Assembly: GCA_036274675.1 (NCBI GenBank)
Contig: DASUFE010000088.1
Location: forward strand, 31,201 to 95,200
Origin: DASUFE01 sp036274675
GTDB taxonomy: Bacteria; Pseudomonadota; Gammaproteobacteria; HTCC5015
Direction: 5' to 3'
DNA length: 64,000 bases
Shown: one piece after another, positions 17,898 to 26,531 of the stretch
Numbering within the stretch: the first letter of the stretch is position 1
How the letters are laid out: each line of letters begins with the position of its first letter
The notes under the pieces: model-generated
Told to the model about the DNA's origin: nothing
What the model saw: the letters and a program-made list of their open reading frames with translations, nothing else
Databases searched by the model: none
Position numbers and translations under genes: made by a program

Positions 17898-17974
17898 GCG
17901 CCTCGCCATCGGCCGGCGCATAGCGCGCGGTTGATCAAAATCGGTTTTTAAAATATCTGATATCGGGAGCGGCT

Positions 17975-18481
17975 GTGGACAAGGCAGACAAGCAATTTTT
18001 CCTAACCTTTCTGGGCGTAACCGGTGCGCTGGTTTTCATCACGATCGTAGTGCTGGTAGCGGCTAAACTGGTCGGTGGGGGCCCTGAAGAGATAAGCACG
18101 GCCCAGCTCAAAATGGCGGAAGAGCGCATTCAGCCGATCGGTAAACTCAATTTGCAAAGCAGCCCCGCCCAGCCGGCCCAGCCCGTCCAGGTCGCCACTG
18201 CAACTGCCGCCGCCGCCCCGGCGGATGCCGGCGCGCAGGACACGGGCAGCCGCGTTTTTGGTTCAATCTGCCAGGCTTGCCATATGACCGGAGCGGCTGG
18301 AGCCCCTGTAGTGGGCAATAAGGCTGCCTGGGCGCCCCGCATCGCCCAGGGTAAGGACGCTCTGTATAACTCAGCCCTGAACGGCAAGAATGCCATGCCG
18401 CCCAAGGGCGGCAACCCCGCCTTATCGGATGCGGAGGTCAAGGCGGCTGTTGACTACATGGTGAAGCAGAGCAAGCCCTAA
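17975..18481 (+). CDS. Membrane-anchored cytochrome c5-type protein
   Basis: 168 residues. One N-terminal membrane anchor (FFLTFLGVTGALVFITIVVL) is followed by an Ala/Pro-rich linker (about 60-88). The class I heme domain has CQACH near residue 100 and the distal Met in KNAMPPKGGNPALSD, typical for cytochrome c5. The GTG at 17975 has GGGAG upstream. Probably an electron donor to a terminal oxidase in the periplasm. Confidence 0.9.
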   Translation: MDKADKQFFLTFLGVTGALVFITIVVLVAAKLVGGGPEEISTAQLKMAEERIQPIGKLNLQSSPAQPAQPVQVATATAAAAPADAGAQDTGSRVFGSICQACHMTGAAGAPVVGNKAAWAPRIAQGKDALYNSALNGKNAMPPKGGNPALSDAEVKAAVDYMVKQSKP

Positions 18482-18552
18482 CCCATTGTTTTTGCTGATC
18501 ATTTTGAATTTTCTTTAGTTTTCAAACGCTTATAGTTGAAATTTGCAGCGTT

Positions 18553-18580
18553 TTGGGATTCCTGGCAAGGCTGGTATAGT
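18553..18580 (+). promoter_or_regulatory. Promoter of the glycine cleavage leader
   Basis: TTGGGA (-35), 16-bp spacer, and TGGTATAGT (extended -10). Transcription would start about 18587, just before aptamer 1. Confidence 0.55.
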
Positions 18581-18602
18581 ACCCGGACCTGATCTCAGCC
18601 TA

Positions 18603-18846
18603 TGCAGGAGAGTACCCCGGTTCCGTCCGGGGTCGCCGAAGGCGCAACTCGCTCGGAAACGCTCAGGCAAAAGGACTGCAAAGGCCCGTCCAGACATTCG
18701 GATTAACGGCCATTACTTCGATTCCTCTGGACAAAGATCAGCTCTGGAGAGCGGTCGCACCAGCCACAAACTGGTTCGACCCACCGAAGGGGACGGGTTC
18801 GAAGGCTCCGCCTGCGGACTCCAATCTCTCAGGTCACCGGACAGAG
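18603..18846 (+). promoter_or_regulatory. Tandem glycine riboswitch
   Basis: Two glycine aptamers in series upstream of gcvT. Aptamer 1 (about 18603-18680) has GGAGAGTACC, CGCCGAAGGCGCAA and CTCAGGCAAAAGGAC. Aptamer 2 (about 18742-18846) has CTGGAGAGCG, CACCGAAGGGG and CTCTCAGGTCACCGGACAGAG. These are the conserved core strings of the class. The linker is about 60 nt. It is followed at once by an intrinsic terminator, consistent with an ON switch: glycine binding would prevent termination and allow gcvT expression. Confidence 0.93.
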
Positions 18847-18847
18847 G

Positions 18848-18884
18848 GGCGGCGCGGTTTCGACTGCGCCGCCTTTTTGTTTTT
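18848..18884 (+). terminator. Intrinsic terminator of the glycine riboswitch
   Basis: GGCGGCGC (18848-18855) pairs with 18866-18873, followed by TTTTTGTTTTT. It lies directly downstream of aptamer 2 and 27 nt before the gcvT start, so it is the likely expression platform. Confidence 0.88.
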
Positions 18885-18910
18885 GGAGGTCTGGTTTTTT
18901 GGAGTCCCGA

Positions 18911-19993
18911 ATGCCTCAACGCACGAATCTGTATTCAGCCCATGTCGCCATGGGCGCCAAGATGGTGGATTTCGCCGGCTGGGAGATGCCGATCCACTAC
19001 GGTTCCCAACTCGCCGAACACGAGCAGGTGCGATCCGCAGCCGGCATGTTCGACGTTTCACACATGACCATTGTCGATGTCGCCGGTCCCGGCGCCAAAG
19101 CCTGGTTGCAGCGCCTGCTGGCCAACGACGTGGACCGGCTTAAAAAGCCCGGGCAGGCCTTGTACAGCTGCATGCTGAACGAGCAGGGCGGAATTCTCGA
19201 TGACCTGATCGTGTATGCCGGAACCGATGGCGGCTTTCGCGTAGTCGTCAATGCAGCGACGCGCGCCAAGGATCTTGCCTGGATGCAGCGCCAGGCCGCG
19301 GCCTTTGACGTCCGCATCCGTGAGCGTTCCGATCTGGCGATGATCGCAGTGCAGGGGCCGCGCGCACTCGAGCTTGCTGTACCCGCATTACCCCCGGCTT
19401 GCCGCAAGGCGGTATCGGCCCTTGCGCGGTTCGAGGCATTAATGTTTGAAGAATTTTATATCGCCCGCACCGGCTACACCGGCGAGGACGGGCTCGAAAT
19501 CATGCTGCCTGCGACGGGCGCTCCTGAATTCTGGAGCGAACTGCATCGCCGAGGCATACAACCCTGCGGCCTCGGAGCGCGCGATACCCTGCGCCTGGAA
19601 GCGGGCATGAGCCTGTATGGGCATGATATGGACGAATCAACCACGCCTCTGGAATCCGGGCTCGGCTGGACGGTCGCATGGGAGCCCGCGACCCGGGATT
19701 TCATCGGTCGCAAGGCCTTGCAAGAGCAACGCGCGCAGGGGCCGGCACAAAAAATGGTTGGCCTGATGCTGGATGAGCGCGGCGTGTTGCGTGAGGGCCA
19801 GACAGTCCGGTCCGAGGCCGGTGAAGGCAGGATTACGAGCGGCACATTTTCACCGACGCTTAAAAACGCAATCGCTCTGGCGCGGGTTCCGGCAGCGGTC
19901 CAAGAGCGTTGCGAGGTCGAGATTCGTGGCAAGCGCCTGCCCGCGCGGATCGTGAAATATCCGTTCGTTCGCAACGGCAAGCCGCTTGTTTAA
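18911..19993 (+). CDS. gcvT: Aminomethyltransferase, glycine cleavage T protein
   Basis: 360 residues. Transfers the methylene group from aminomethyl-lipoyl-H protein to tetrahydrofolate, releasing ammonia. Conserved parts: HVAMGAKMVDFAGWEMPIHY, GMFDVSHM, the folate-site region YTGEDGLEIM and the C-terminal barrel with GEGRITSGTFSPTLKNAIAL. ATG 18911 has a GGAG 6 nt upstream; an in-frame TTG at 18899 is less likely. First gene under the glycine riboswitch. Confidence 0.96.
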   Translation: MPQRTNLYSAHVAMGAKMVDFAGWEMPIHYGSQLAEHEQVRSAAGMFDVSHMTIVDVAGPGAKAWLQRLLANDVDRLKKPGQALYSCMLNEQGGILDDLIVYAGTDGGFRVVVNAATRAKDLAWMQRQAAAFDVRIRERSDLAMIAVQGPRALELAVPALPPACRKAVSALARFEALMFEEFYIARTGYTGEDGLEIMLPATGAPEFWSELHRRGIQPCGLGARDTLRLEAGMSLYGHDMDESTTPLESGLGWTVAWEPATRDFIGRKALQEQRAQGPAQKMVGLMLDERGVLREGQTVRSEAGEGRITSGTFSPTLKNAIALARVPAAVQERCEVEIRGKRLPARIVKYPFVRNGKPLV

Positions 19994-20165
19994 TTGAAAA
20001 AGAAGATCTCTCGCAGATGATTACATGGGCGTAATCAGTAGAATCAAGCCCGGAACAGAGATCGAGTGCGCAGAGACGCTTCAGGTAAAAAAGATATGCT
20101 CGCAAAGCAGCCGCGGACATTACATGGCGATCTTCGGGTGTTGCGCGAACAGCATTTATTAATTA
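19994..20165. other. Intergenic region gcvT-gcvH, left part
   Basis: No gene seen. It holds a CTCTCGCAGA-type repeat fragment near 20007 and GCGCAGAGACGC near 20070, related to the CTCTGCG repeats elsewhere in the window. No separate promoter or riboswitch was recognised before gcvH. Confidence 0.5.
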
Positions 20166-20327
20166 GGGAAGCTCTGAATAATTCATTCCTGAATTCTCGG
20201 AGCACGCAAAGCAAAAGGCGCGCCCTGATATAACAGGCCGCCTTTGCTTCATTTTCATACACTTAATGTGTATGAAAATGGCGGCACATCCCTGTGCCAC
20301 GGAATCTCTGAATAAATCAGAGGTTCC
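20166..20327. repeat. MITE-like dispersed repeat, copy 1
   Basis: About 160 bp between gcvT and gcvH. It begins GGAAGCTCTGAATAA and ends with the palindrome GGAATCTCTGAATAAATCAGAGG plus TTCC. A 13-bp perfect stem lies inside (20250-20262 with 20268-20280, loop TTAAT), as does a nested GCAAAGGCGG-type pair. A diverged copy with the same ends lies at 33961-34106. Confidence 0.75.
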
Positions 20328-20477
20328 ATAGCGATCTCCGCGAACGTAGATAATTGCTCCTTGCATAATCTACACTTCGCTTGATATACGCCTCCATACC
20401 TCTGGCGGGCGGTCGTCTGCGAAAGGAAATTTTAAAAGGGTTTTTATGGCGATACAAAACAAAAAGGGGAACAAGGC

Positions 20478-20870
20478 ATGAGCAATATTCCGGAAGAACT
20501 CCGATATACCAAGAGCCATGAATGGGTGCGGGACAATGGCGACGGCACCTGGGCCATCGGTATAACGGACCATGCGCAGGCCGCGCTCGGTGATCTGGTG
20601 TTCGTAGAGCCCGCCGAAGACGGCAGGACCGTGGGTGTGAACGAAGCCTGTTGCGTAGTCGAATCCGTGAAAGCCGCTTCCGACGTGTACAGTCCGGTAG
20701 CGGGCGAGATCGTCGAAGGCAATGAAATGTTGAGCGAATCGCCCGAACTGGTGAATTCTGATCCCTATGGGGAGGGCTGGCTGTTCCGGCTGCGCCCTGC
20801 TGATGAAGATGATCTCGGCAAACTGCTGGATGCCGAAGCCTATCGCGGGTTCCTGGCAGCGGAAGAATGA
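20478..20870 (+). CDS. gcvH: Glycine cleavage H protein
   Basis: 130 residues. Carries the lipoyl arm that shuttles the aminomethyl group between P and T proteins. The lipoylated Lys is residue 65 in ESVKAASDVYSP. The N-terminus (IPEELRYTKSHEWVRDNGDGTW) and C-terminus (LLDAEAYRGFLAAE) match the family closely. ATG at 20478. It lies 480 bp from gcvT, separated by repeats, but on the same strand. Confidence 0.97.
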   Translation: MSNIPEELRYTKSHEWVRDNGDGTWAIGITDHAQAALGDLVFVEPAEDGRTVGVNEACCVVESVKAASDVYSPVAGEIVEGNEMLSESPELVNSDPYGEGWLFRLRPADEDDLGKLLDAEAYRGFLAAEE

Positions 20871-20902
20871 TCGCAAAACCACATCGCACAGAGTAAACAC
20901 AG

Positions 20903-22264
20903 ATGCCCTTTATCCCGCACACCGACGCCGACGTGAAAGCCATGCTGGCCGCTATCGGAGTCGACTCCATCGACCGCTTGTTCGATGAAATACCGCCCGC
21001 GCTGACCATCGCCGATCTGCCGGAAATTCCCGAAGGCATCGGCGAGCTCGAGATCACGCGGCTGATGCACCGGCGCGCGTCACGGGACGGAACGCCGCTG
21101 TGTTTTATCGGCGCCGGCGCTTACGAACGCCATATTCCCGCCGCCGTGTGGCAGATCGCCGGCCGCGGCGAATTCTATAGCGCCTACACGCCTTACCAGC
21201 CGGAGGCGAGTCAGGGGACGCTGCAGCTGATCTACGAATACCAGACGATGATGGCGGGCCTGACCGCGCTCGATGTCTCCAACGCCTCACTGTACGACGG
21301 AGCGTCCGCGCTGGCGGAAGCGGTCCTGATGGCGGTGCGCGGCAACCGCCATTCGAAGAGCAAGCGCGTCCTCGTTCCAACAACGGTCAATCCGGTGTAC
21401 CGCGCGACCGCGCACAGCATCGTCAAGAATCAGAACATCGAGCTCGTCGAAGTTCCGTTTTCCACGGCGAGTGGAACGGTGGCGCCGGAGAATCTGAAAG
21501 CCTATGAAAGCGGCGACATCGCCGCCGTCGTGCTGCAGCAACCGAATTTTTTCGGCTCACTGGAAGACGCCGCGATGCTCACCGACTGGGCGCATCAACG
21601 GCAGGCGCTGGTGGTGGCGGTATGCGATCCGTCCAGCCTGGCCTTGCTGAAACCGCCGGGCGAATGGGGCGCGGCAGGCGCGGATATTGCCTGCGGCGAC
21701 GGCCAGCCTCTCGGCGTTCCGCTATCGAGCGGCGGTCCCTATTACGGCTACATCTGCTGCAAGCAGGATCTGGTCCGGCAGATGCCGGGACGCATCGTCG
21801 GTAGAACAGTGGACATTGAAGGGCGCTCGGGTTTCGTGCTGACGCTGCAGGCGCGCGAACAGCACATCCGGCGTTCCAAGGCGACTTCGAATATCTGCAC
21901 CAACCAGGGACTGGTGGTGACCGCGTCGACCATCTACATGGGCCTGCTGGGACCGGAGGGATTGCGCCGCGTCGCCGCCGTGAGTCACCGCAATACCCGC
22001 AGGCTGGCGGAGCGCCTGGCCCGTATCAAGGGCGTGAGCGTCGCTTTCGACAGCGCTTATTTCCAGGAGTGCGTGCTGCGCTTCGAACAGCCCGTTGCAG
22101 GCATTCTGCAGGAGCTTGCGCAGCGGAATATATTGGGCGGATTCGATTTGTCGGAACATTATCCGCAGCTCGGCAACGCACTGTTGGTTTGCGCCACCGA
22201 GACCAAAACCGACGAAGATATCGAACTTTACGCCCAGACGCTGGCGGAGATTTTAAAGAAATGA
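20903..22264 (+). CDS. gcvPA: Glycine dehydrogenase (decarboxylating) subunit 1
   Basis: 453 residues. The N-terminal half of the P protein, here a separate subunit. Recognised by FIGAGAYERHIPAAVWQIAGRGEFYSAYTPYQPE and YDGASALAEAVLMA (family signature segments). It works with GcvPB as a heterotetramer to decarboxylate glycine. This split form contrasts with the single-chain GcvP of E. coli. Confidence 0.96.
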   Translation: MPFIPHTDADVKAMLAAIGVDSIDRLFDEIPPALTIADLPEIPEGIGELEITRLMHRRASRDGTPLCFIGAGAYERHIPAAVWQIAGRGEFYSAYTPYQPEASQGTLQLIYEYQTMMAGLTALDVSNASLYDGASALAEAVLMAVRGNRHSKSKRVLVPTTVNPVYRATAHSIVKNQNIELVEVPFSTASGTVAPENLKAYESGDIAAVVLQQPNFFGSLEDAAMLTDWAHQRQALVVAVCDPSSLALLKPPGEWGAAGADIACGDGQPLGVPLSSGGPYYGYICCKQDLVRQMPGRIVGRTVDIEGRSGFVLTLQAREQHIRRSKATSNICTNQGLVVTASTIYMGLLGPEGLRRVAAVSHRNTRRLAERLARIKGVSVAFDSAYFQECVLRFEQPVAGILQELAQRNILGGFDLSEHYPQLGNALLVCATETKTDEDIELYAQTLAEILKK

Positions 22265-22273
22265 ATTCCAACT

Positions 22274-22366
22274 ACAGAGAGCACGAGTACACAGAGACTT
22301 GAATGCTAAACATCCTGATAATTTTCCTGCTTGATTTTCTCCGTAATCTCCGTGCCCTCTGTGGTT
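22274..22366. repeat. CAGAGA/TCTCTG-type inverted repeat between gcvPA and gcvPB
   Basis: Left arm ACAGAGAGCACGAGTACACA and right arm ATCTCCGTGCCCTCTGTGG are imperfect complements with an AT-rich centre. Same family as the repeats at 47090, 54990, 57178 and 60416. Confidence 0.6.
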
Positions 22367-22390
22367 AATAAACTATAAAGGTTGTAACTC

Positions 22391-23866
22391 ATGCTGATAT
22401 TCGAACAATCGACCGAAGGCCGCAAGGCGACGGCCCAGATGCCGGCCGACTCCCAAATGGTTGACGCTGAAAAACGCGTTTCCGAGCTGCCGGCAGCGCT
22501 GCTCCGTAAATCAAAAGTGCCTCTGCCCGAGATCTCAGAGCTGGAGGCGGTACGCCATTACACACGCCTGTCGCAGAAAAATTTTTCCATCGACACCCAG
22601 TTCTATCCGCTAGGTTCCTGCACCATGAAGTACAATCCGAGAGCATGTAACAGTCTTGCCATGCTGCCCGGTTTCCTGGGCCGCCACCCGTATGCTCCGC
22701 CCGAGTTCAGCCAGGGGTTCATGCAGACACTCTTTGAATTGCAGGAAATGCTGAAGGCGGTGACGGGGATGCGCGGCGTGTCACTGACGCCGATGGCCGG
22801 ATCGCAGGGTGAATTTGCCGGTGTTGCGATGATCCGCGCCTACCACAGTGCGCGCAAGGATCACGCGCGCACGGAAATCCTGGTACCCGACGCGGCGCAT
22901 GGTACCAATCCTGCGACCGCGGTCATGTGCGGTTATACGGTGCGCGAGATCCCGACCGATGGCGAAGGCGATGTCGATCTGGCGGCGCTCAAGGCGGCGG
23001 TCGGCCCGCAGACCGCGGGCATCATGCTAACGAATCCTTCGACGCTTGGCGTGTTCGAGCGCAGGATACAGGAGATCGCCGCCATCGTGCACAAGGCGGG
23101 CGGCCTGCTTTATTATGACGGCGCGAACCTGAATGCGATACTCGGGCGCGTGCGACCCGGGGACATGGGTTTCGACGTAATACACATGAATCTGCACAAG
23201 ACCTTCTCGACACCGCACGGCGGCGGTGGGCCGGGTTCGGGAGCCGTCGGCGTTTCCGAGCGCCTGCTGCCTTACCTGCCGGTCCCGATTGTTGATAAAG
23301 CCGCGGATGGCTTCCGCTGGCTGACCGAGAAAGACCGCCCGCAGTCAATAGGACGCCTGTCCGGCTTCGCGGGCAACGCCGGTATATTGCTTCGCGCATA
23401 TATCTACATGCGCATGCTGGGGCGGCGCGGCATGCGCCGGGTTGCGGACTTCGCCACGCTGAATGCGAACTATCTGATGGTCGAGCTGCGGAAGCTGGGA
23501 TACGAGGCCGCGTTTCCGCGCCGGCGCGCCAGTCACGAGTTTATCGTGACACTGAAGAAGCAGGCCAAGACTCTTGGCGTCAATGCCATGGCCTTCGCCA
23601 AGCGGCTGCTGGACAAGGGGATGCACGCACCCACGACCTATTTTCCGCTGCTGGTTCCCGAATGCCTGCTCATCGAACCTACTGAAACCGAAAGCAAGCA
23701 AACTCTCGACGGATTCGTGGGCGCGATGAGAGAAATACTGCAAGAAGCCGAGACCGCTCCTGAAATCGTACTGGGCGCCCCGCATACCCTGCCGGTACGC
23801 AAACTGGATGATGTGCGCGCCGCGAAGCAACTCGATCTGACCTGGCGGGCGGACGTACCCAACTGA
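22391..23866 (+). CDS. gcvPB: Glycine dehydrogenase (decarboxylating) subunit 2
   Basis: 491 residues; the PLP-binding subunit. The cofactor Lys is residue 270 in HMNLHKTFSTPHGGGGPGSG, the strict GcvP motif. Other signatures: FYPLGSCTMKYNPR and TPMAGSQGEFAG. A normal member in length. Last gene of the glycine cleavage set; the lipoamide dehydrogenase (L protein) is not in the window. Confidence 0.96.
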   Translation: MLIFEQSTEGRKATAQMPADSQMVDAEKRVSELPAALLRKSKVPLPEISELEAVRHYTRLSQKNFSIDTQFYPLGSCTMKYNPRACNSLAMLPGFLGRHPYAPPEFSQGFMQTLFELQEMLKAVTGMRGVSLTPMAGSQGEFAGVAMIRAYHSARKDHARTEILVPDAAHGTNPATAVMCGYTVREIPTDGEGDVDLAALKAAVGPQTAGIMLTNPSTLGVFERRIQEIAAIVHKAGGLLYYDGANLNAILGRVRPGDMGFDVIHMNLHKTFSTPHGGGGPGSGAVGVSERLLPYLPVPIVDKAADGFRWLTEKDRPQSIGRLSGFAGNAGILLRAYIYMRMLGRRGMRRVADFATLNANYLMVELRKLGYEAAFPRRRASHEFIVTLKKQAKTLGVNAMAFAKRLLDKGMHAPTTYFPLLVPECLLIEPTETESKQTLDGFVGAMREILQEAETAPEIVLGAPHTLPVRKLDDVRAAKQLDLTWRADVPN

Positions 23867-24005
23867 AGGGGGCGCCCGCCCGCTTAACGTCCGGCAAGTG
23901 GAAATGCCGGCTCATAAACGGTGGTGCAACCTGCTCCGAATGCGTATCATGCTTTGGAGGGGGGAGTCTCGGGCCAGCGGGAGCCGCGGACCCCAAGGAC
24001 ATATC

Positions 24006-25223
24006 TTGAACCGTAAACTACAGCCCGAAGATCAATCCATCAAGCACGCCATTCTGGTCGAACAGACTAAAATGCTGCTCACCCAGTCACGCACCAGCAT
24101 CGTGATGAGTTTCCTGCTGGCCAGTTTCATAGCGCTGGTATTCAGCCGACTGACGCAAAACGTTCTGATCGTCGCCTGGTGGGTGCTGATCAGCCTGATC
24201 CTGGCCGCCCAGTATACGATGTATGTGATATACACCCGCCAGCACTCCTATCGCATCGATTACATATTATGGTACCGCCTCGTAATGGCCGCGGCCGCCA
24301 TCGGCGGACTCTGCTGGGGCCTGGGGCTTACACACATGCTGAGAGTGGTGAATGAACATTATCATATCTTTCTCATCATTCTGTTGATCTCCCTTGCAGC
24401 CGCGGGGATCACACTGGCGGTGCGCACGCCGGTGTATTACGCCTTCCAGATCAGCGCGCTTCTGCCAGTGATCATCTGGCTGGTGGCGAGCGAAGATACG
24501 ATCCGGGTCATACTGGGCTTTTTCCTCATTATCTTCATGTTCGCGATGTGGATATTCGCCTATCAGGTCAATCGCTCGCTCACGGCTTCGTTTCGCCTGC
24601 AACTGGAAAACCAGTCGCTGGCGAACTCGTTGAAACAAAGCAACGCGCGACTGCAGGTGCTGAACGAGGAGCTGCTGCAGCTGTCGGCGACCGACGGCCT
24701 GACGCAGGTGGCGAACCGCCGGTATTTCGACGAACGTCTGATATCCGAATTCTCGCGCAGCAGCCGCGAAGGCGCGTCGCTGTCGCTGATCATGATCGAT
24801 GTCGATTTCTTCAAGGCATACAACGACGAGTTGGGGCATGTTGCGGGCGACGAATGTCTGGCCCGCATCGCCATCTCGATACGCGATTCATTGAAGCGCC
24901 CGACTGACCTCGTGGCGCGCTACGGCGGCGAGGAGTTCGTGGTGTTGCTGCCGGTCACCCCGCCGGAGGGGGCCTGCAAGCTGGCGGAAGAAATCAGGCA
25001 GAACGTGGAGGCCTTGAAAATCGCGCATCCGCGCTCGCCGATCGCGCCTCATGTCACGGTTAGCCTGGGAGTCACCGGGGCGATGCAGGTCGGTAAAACC
25101 AACAAGCGGGAATTGCTGTTGCAGAAAGCCGATCAGGCCCTGTACAAGGCGAAGCAGGGTGGACGCAATAACGTAAAGTTCGAAACCTATGAATCATCCG
25201 GTATCGAGGCGAAAAAGAATTGA
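24006..25223 (+). CDS. Membrane diguanylate cyclase (GGDEF)
   Basis: About 405 residues. Six hydrophobic segments fill residues 35-185 (for example IVMSFLLASFIALVF and LLISLAAAGITLAV), then a short coiled coil (LQLENQSLANSLKQSNARL) and a GGDEF domain. The active site is GGEEF near 307-311. The inhibitory I-site RPTD lies exactly five residues before it, so product feedback by c-di-GMP is expected. TTG 24006 follows an AAGGAC ribosome site; the frame upstream is open but weak. It may act on biofilm or pilus functions. Confidence 0.92.
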   Translation: MNRKLQPEDQSIKHAILVEQTKMLLTQSRTSIVMSFLLASFIALVFSRLTQNVLIVAWWVLISLILAAQYTMYVIYTRQHSYRIDYILWYRLVMAAAAIGGLCWGLGLTHMLRVVNEHYHIFLIILLISLAAAGITLAVRTPVYYAFQISALLPVIIWLVASEDTIRVILGFFLIIFMFAMWIFAYQVNRSLTASFRLQLENQSLANSLKQSNARLQVLNEELLQLSATDGLTQVANRRYFDERLISEFSRSSREGASLSLIMIDVDFFKAYNDELGHVAGDECLARIAISIRDSLKRPTDLVARYGGEEFVVLLPVTPPEGACKLAEEIRQNVEALKIAHPRSPIAPHVTVSLGVTGAMQVGKTNKRELLLQKADQALYKAKQGGRNNVKFETYESSGIEAKKN

Positions 25224-25249
25224 TTGAATCCCGGGCTTACCGTCCGTCG

Positions 25250-25645
25250 CTATTTCGGAGAACCGCGCCATTTCACCACTTCCCCTTTATCCAGCACCAT
25301 GCCGGACGAGGACAAGCGGCAGTTCACAAACACATTACCGACCGGAATCCCGAGTTTAACGGACAGCAGTTCAACGATGCACTCCATCATTTTTTCAATA
25401 CGCGGTTCCGGGTTGAAGTCCGGAACCAGTAGATCGACGATCACCGGATGCGAGTCCTGCGGCTGGGCGGAGACGAAGCGCCCGTCGTTCAGGTAACGAT
25501 CGGGTTGCAGAATTTCCCAGGTGACGGTGATGTTTTTCTCCCGCATGTCCAGATCCTTGGCGAAGCGGCTGCTCAGCTGCCGCATCACCGACTGGTAATC
25601 GGTATCGGCGGCTTGCGGCAGGCTTTTGATATGAATGAATGGCAT
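25250..25645 (-). CDS. Tautomerase-superfamily-like protein
   Basis: 131 residues. Starts MPFIHIKSLP, so Met removal would expose Pro at position 1, the catalytic base of the 4-oxalocrotonate tautomerase superfamily. Two similar beta-alpha-beta halves seem present (about 1-60 and 65-125), as in the fused cis-CaaD/MSAD-type members. Function unknown. It converges on the cyclase gene with only 26 bp between. The call rests on Pro1 and length, not on a full motif set. Confidence 0.5.
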   Translation of the reverse strand: MPFIHIKSLPQAADTDYQSVMRQLSSRFAKDLDMREKNITVTWEILQPDRYLNDGRFVSAQPQDSHPVIVDLLVPDFNPEPRIEKMMECIVELLSVKLGIPVGNVFVNCRLSSSGMVLDKGEVVKWRGSPK

Positions 25646-25742
25646 CTCCGCTCATCCGAATCGATCGCTACGTCTATCTTTTAGACCCTATTCCGCCGCT
25701 TAGCAATGACGCGCCAGGGATAATTACGGTGTCAGCCGTCGA

Positions 25743-26174
25743 TCAGAGACTCAAGATCTGCCACCCGAGACGTATCCAGATCAGCGTGAGCACCACCGCG
25801 CCCGCGCAAAAAGCCATAAAACGGTGCATCACACGGTTATAGCTGAGGTGGATCACGCTATGGGCAAGGCGCAGTCCGAAAAAAAGCCATGCCATGACCA
25901 GGTAAGAAATATCGGTGAGCTTCATCAGCCATATCAGAATCACGGCAAAGTAGAAGAGCAGGGGCAGCTCCAGGAGATTATTGAAATGGTCGGATGGGGC
26001 CGCGACCGCAGCCAGTACTTCCCGCGCGGCGTTGCGGTCCTGCAGGCGCTGGGGTCCGACCCGGTTGCTGCGCATGTAGTTGACGCGGGTAAAAAACATC
26101 AGCCAGAGGGTGAAAAAGGTAAGTCCGATCAGGCATACCATGGGCAGTAGTATGGCGGTACCGCTTGTATGCAT
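25743..26174 (-). CDS. MAPEG-family membrane protein
   Basis: 143 residues with four membrane spans. FNNLLELPLLFYFAVILIW and a final RLAHSVIHLSYNRVMHRFM fit the MAPEG fold (membrane-associated eicosanoid and glutathione metabolism); the E-x-P and R-x-x-H positions are kept. The substrate in bacteria is usually unknown. It probably belongs to the minus-strand run after hemL. Confidence 0.8.
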   Translation of the reverse strand: MHTSGTAILLPMVCLIGLTFFTLWLMFFTRVNYMRSNRVGPQRLQDRNAAREVLAAVAAPSDHFNNLLELPLLFYFAVILIWLMKLTDISYLVMAWLFFGLRLAHSVIHLSYNRVMHRFMAFCAGAVVLTLIWIRLGWQILSL

Positions 26175-26189
26175 CCGGTTACTCCTCGA

Positions 26190-26465
26190 TCAGGAAGATG
26201 ACAGGTTACGCAGTCCATATCGGCCATAGGCGAGGCCGGCGATCACGAAATCGAGCAAGGCGGATCCAAGCAATCCCACGATGCTCTGAAGCTCCCAGTA
26301 TTTCTCCGTGTAAATATAAAGACAAAGATTGGCGATCCCGAACATCAGCCATACCGTGCCGTTGACGCCGGCGCTGCTGCCGCGCCGCAGCATGGTCGCC
26401 AGCTGCAGAATGATCGCCCCCAGGATAATGACGGCCGGAATCCAGCCGGAGATTTCAATCAACAT
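26190..26465 (-). CDS. Small three-span membrane protein
   Basis: 91 residues. Hydrophobic segments near 5-25, 37-53 and 60-79, with RRGSSAGVNGTVWLMFGIAN between the first two. The size and a short polar turn after span one are reminiscent of SemiSWEET half-transporters, but I see no PQ pair, so the family is open. 15 bp upstream of the MAPEG gene on the same strand. Confidence 0.6.
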   Translation of the reverse strand: MLIEISGWIPAVIILGAIILQLATMLRRGSSAGVNGTVWLMFGIANLCLYIYTEKYWELQSIVGLLGSALLDFVIAGLAYGRYGLRNLSSS

Positions 26466-26531
26466 AAATGTCAGACTTCCATTTCTAATGAGATACAGCC
26501 TCTGTTCTCAGTGGATGATCTTCTTATAAAG

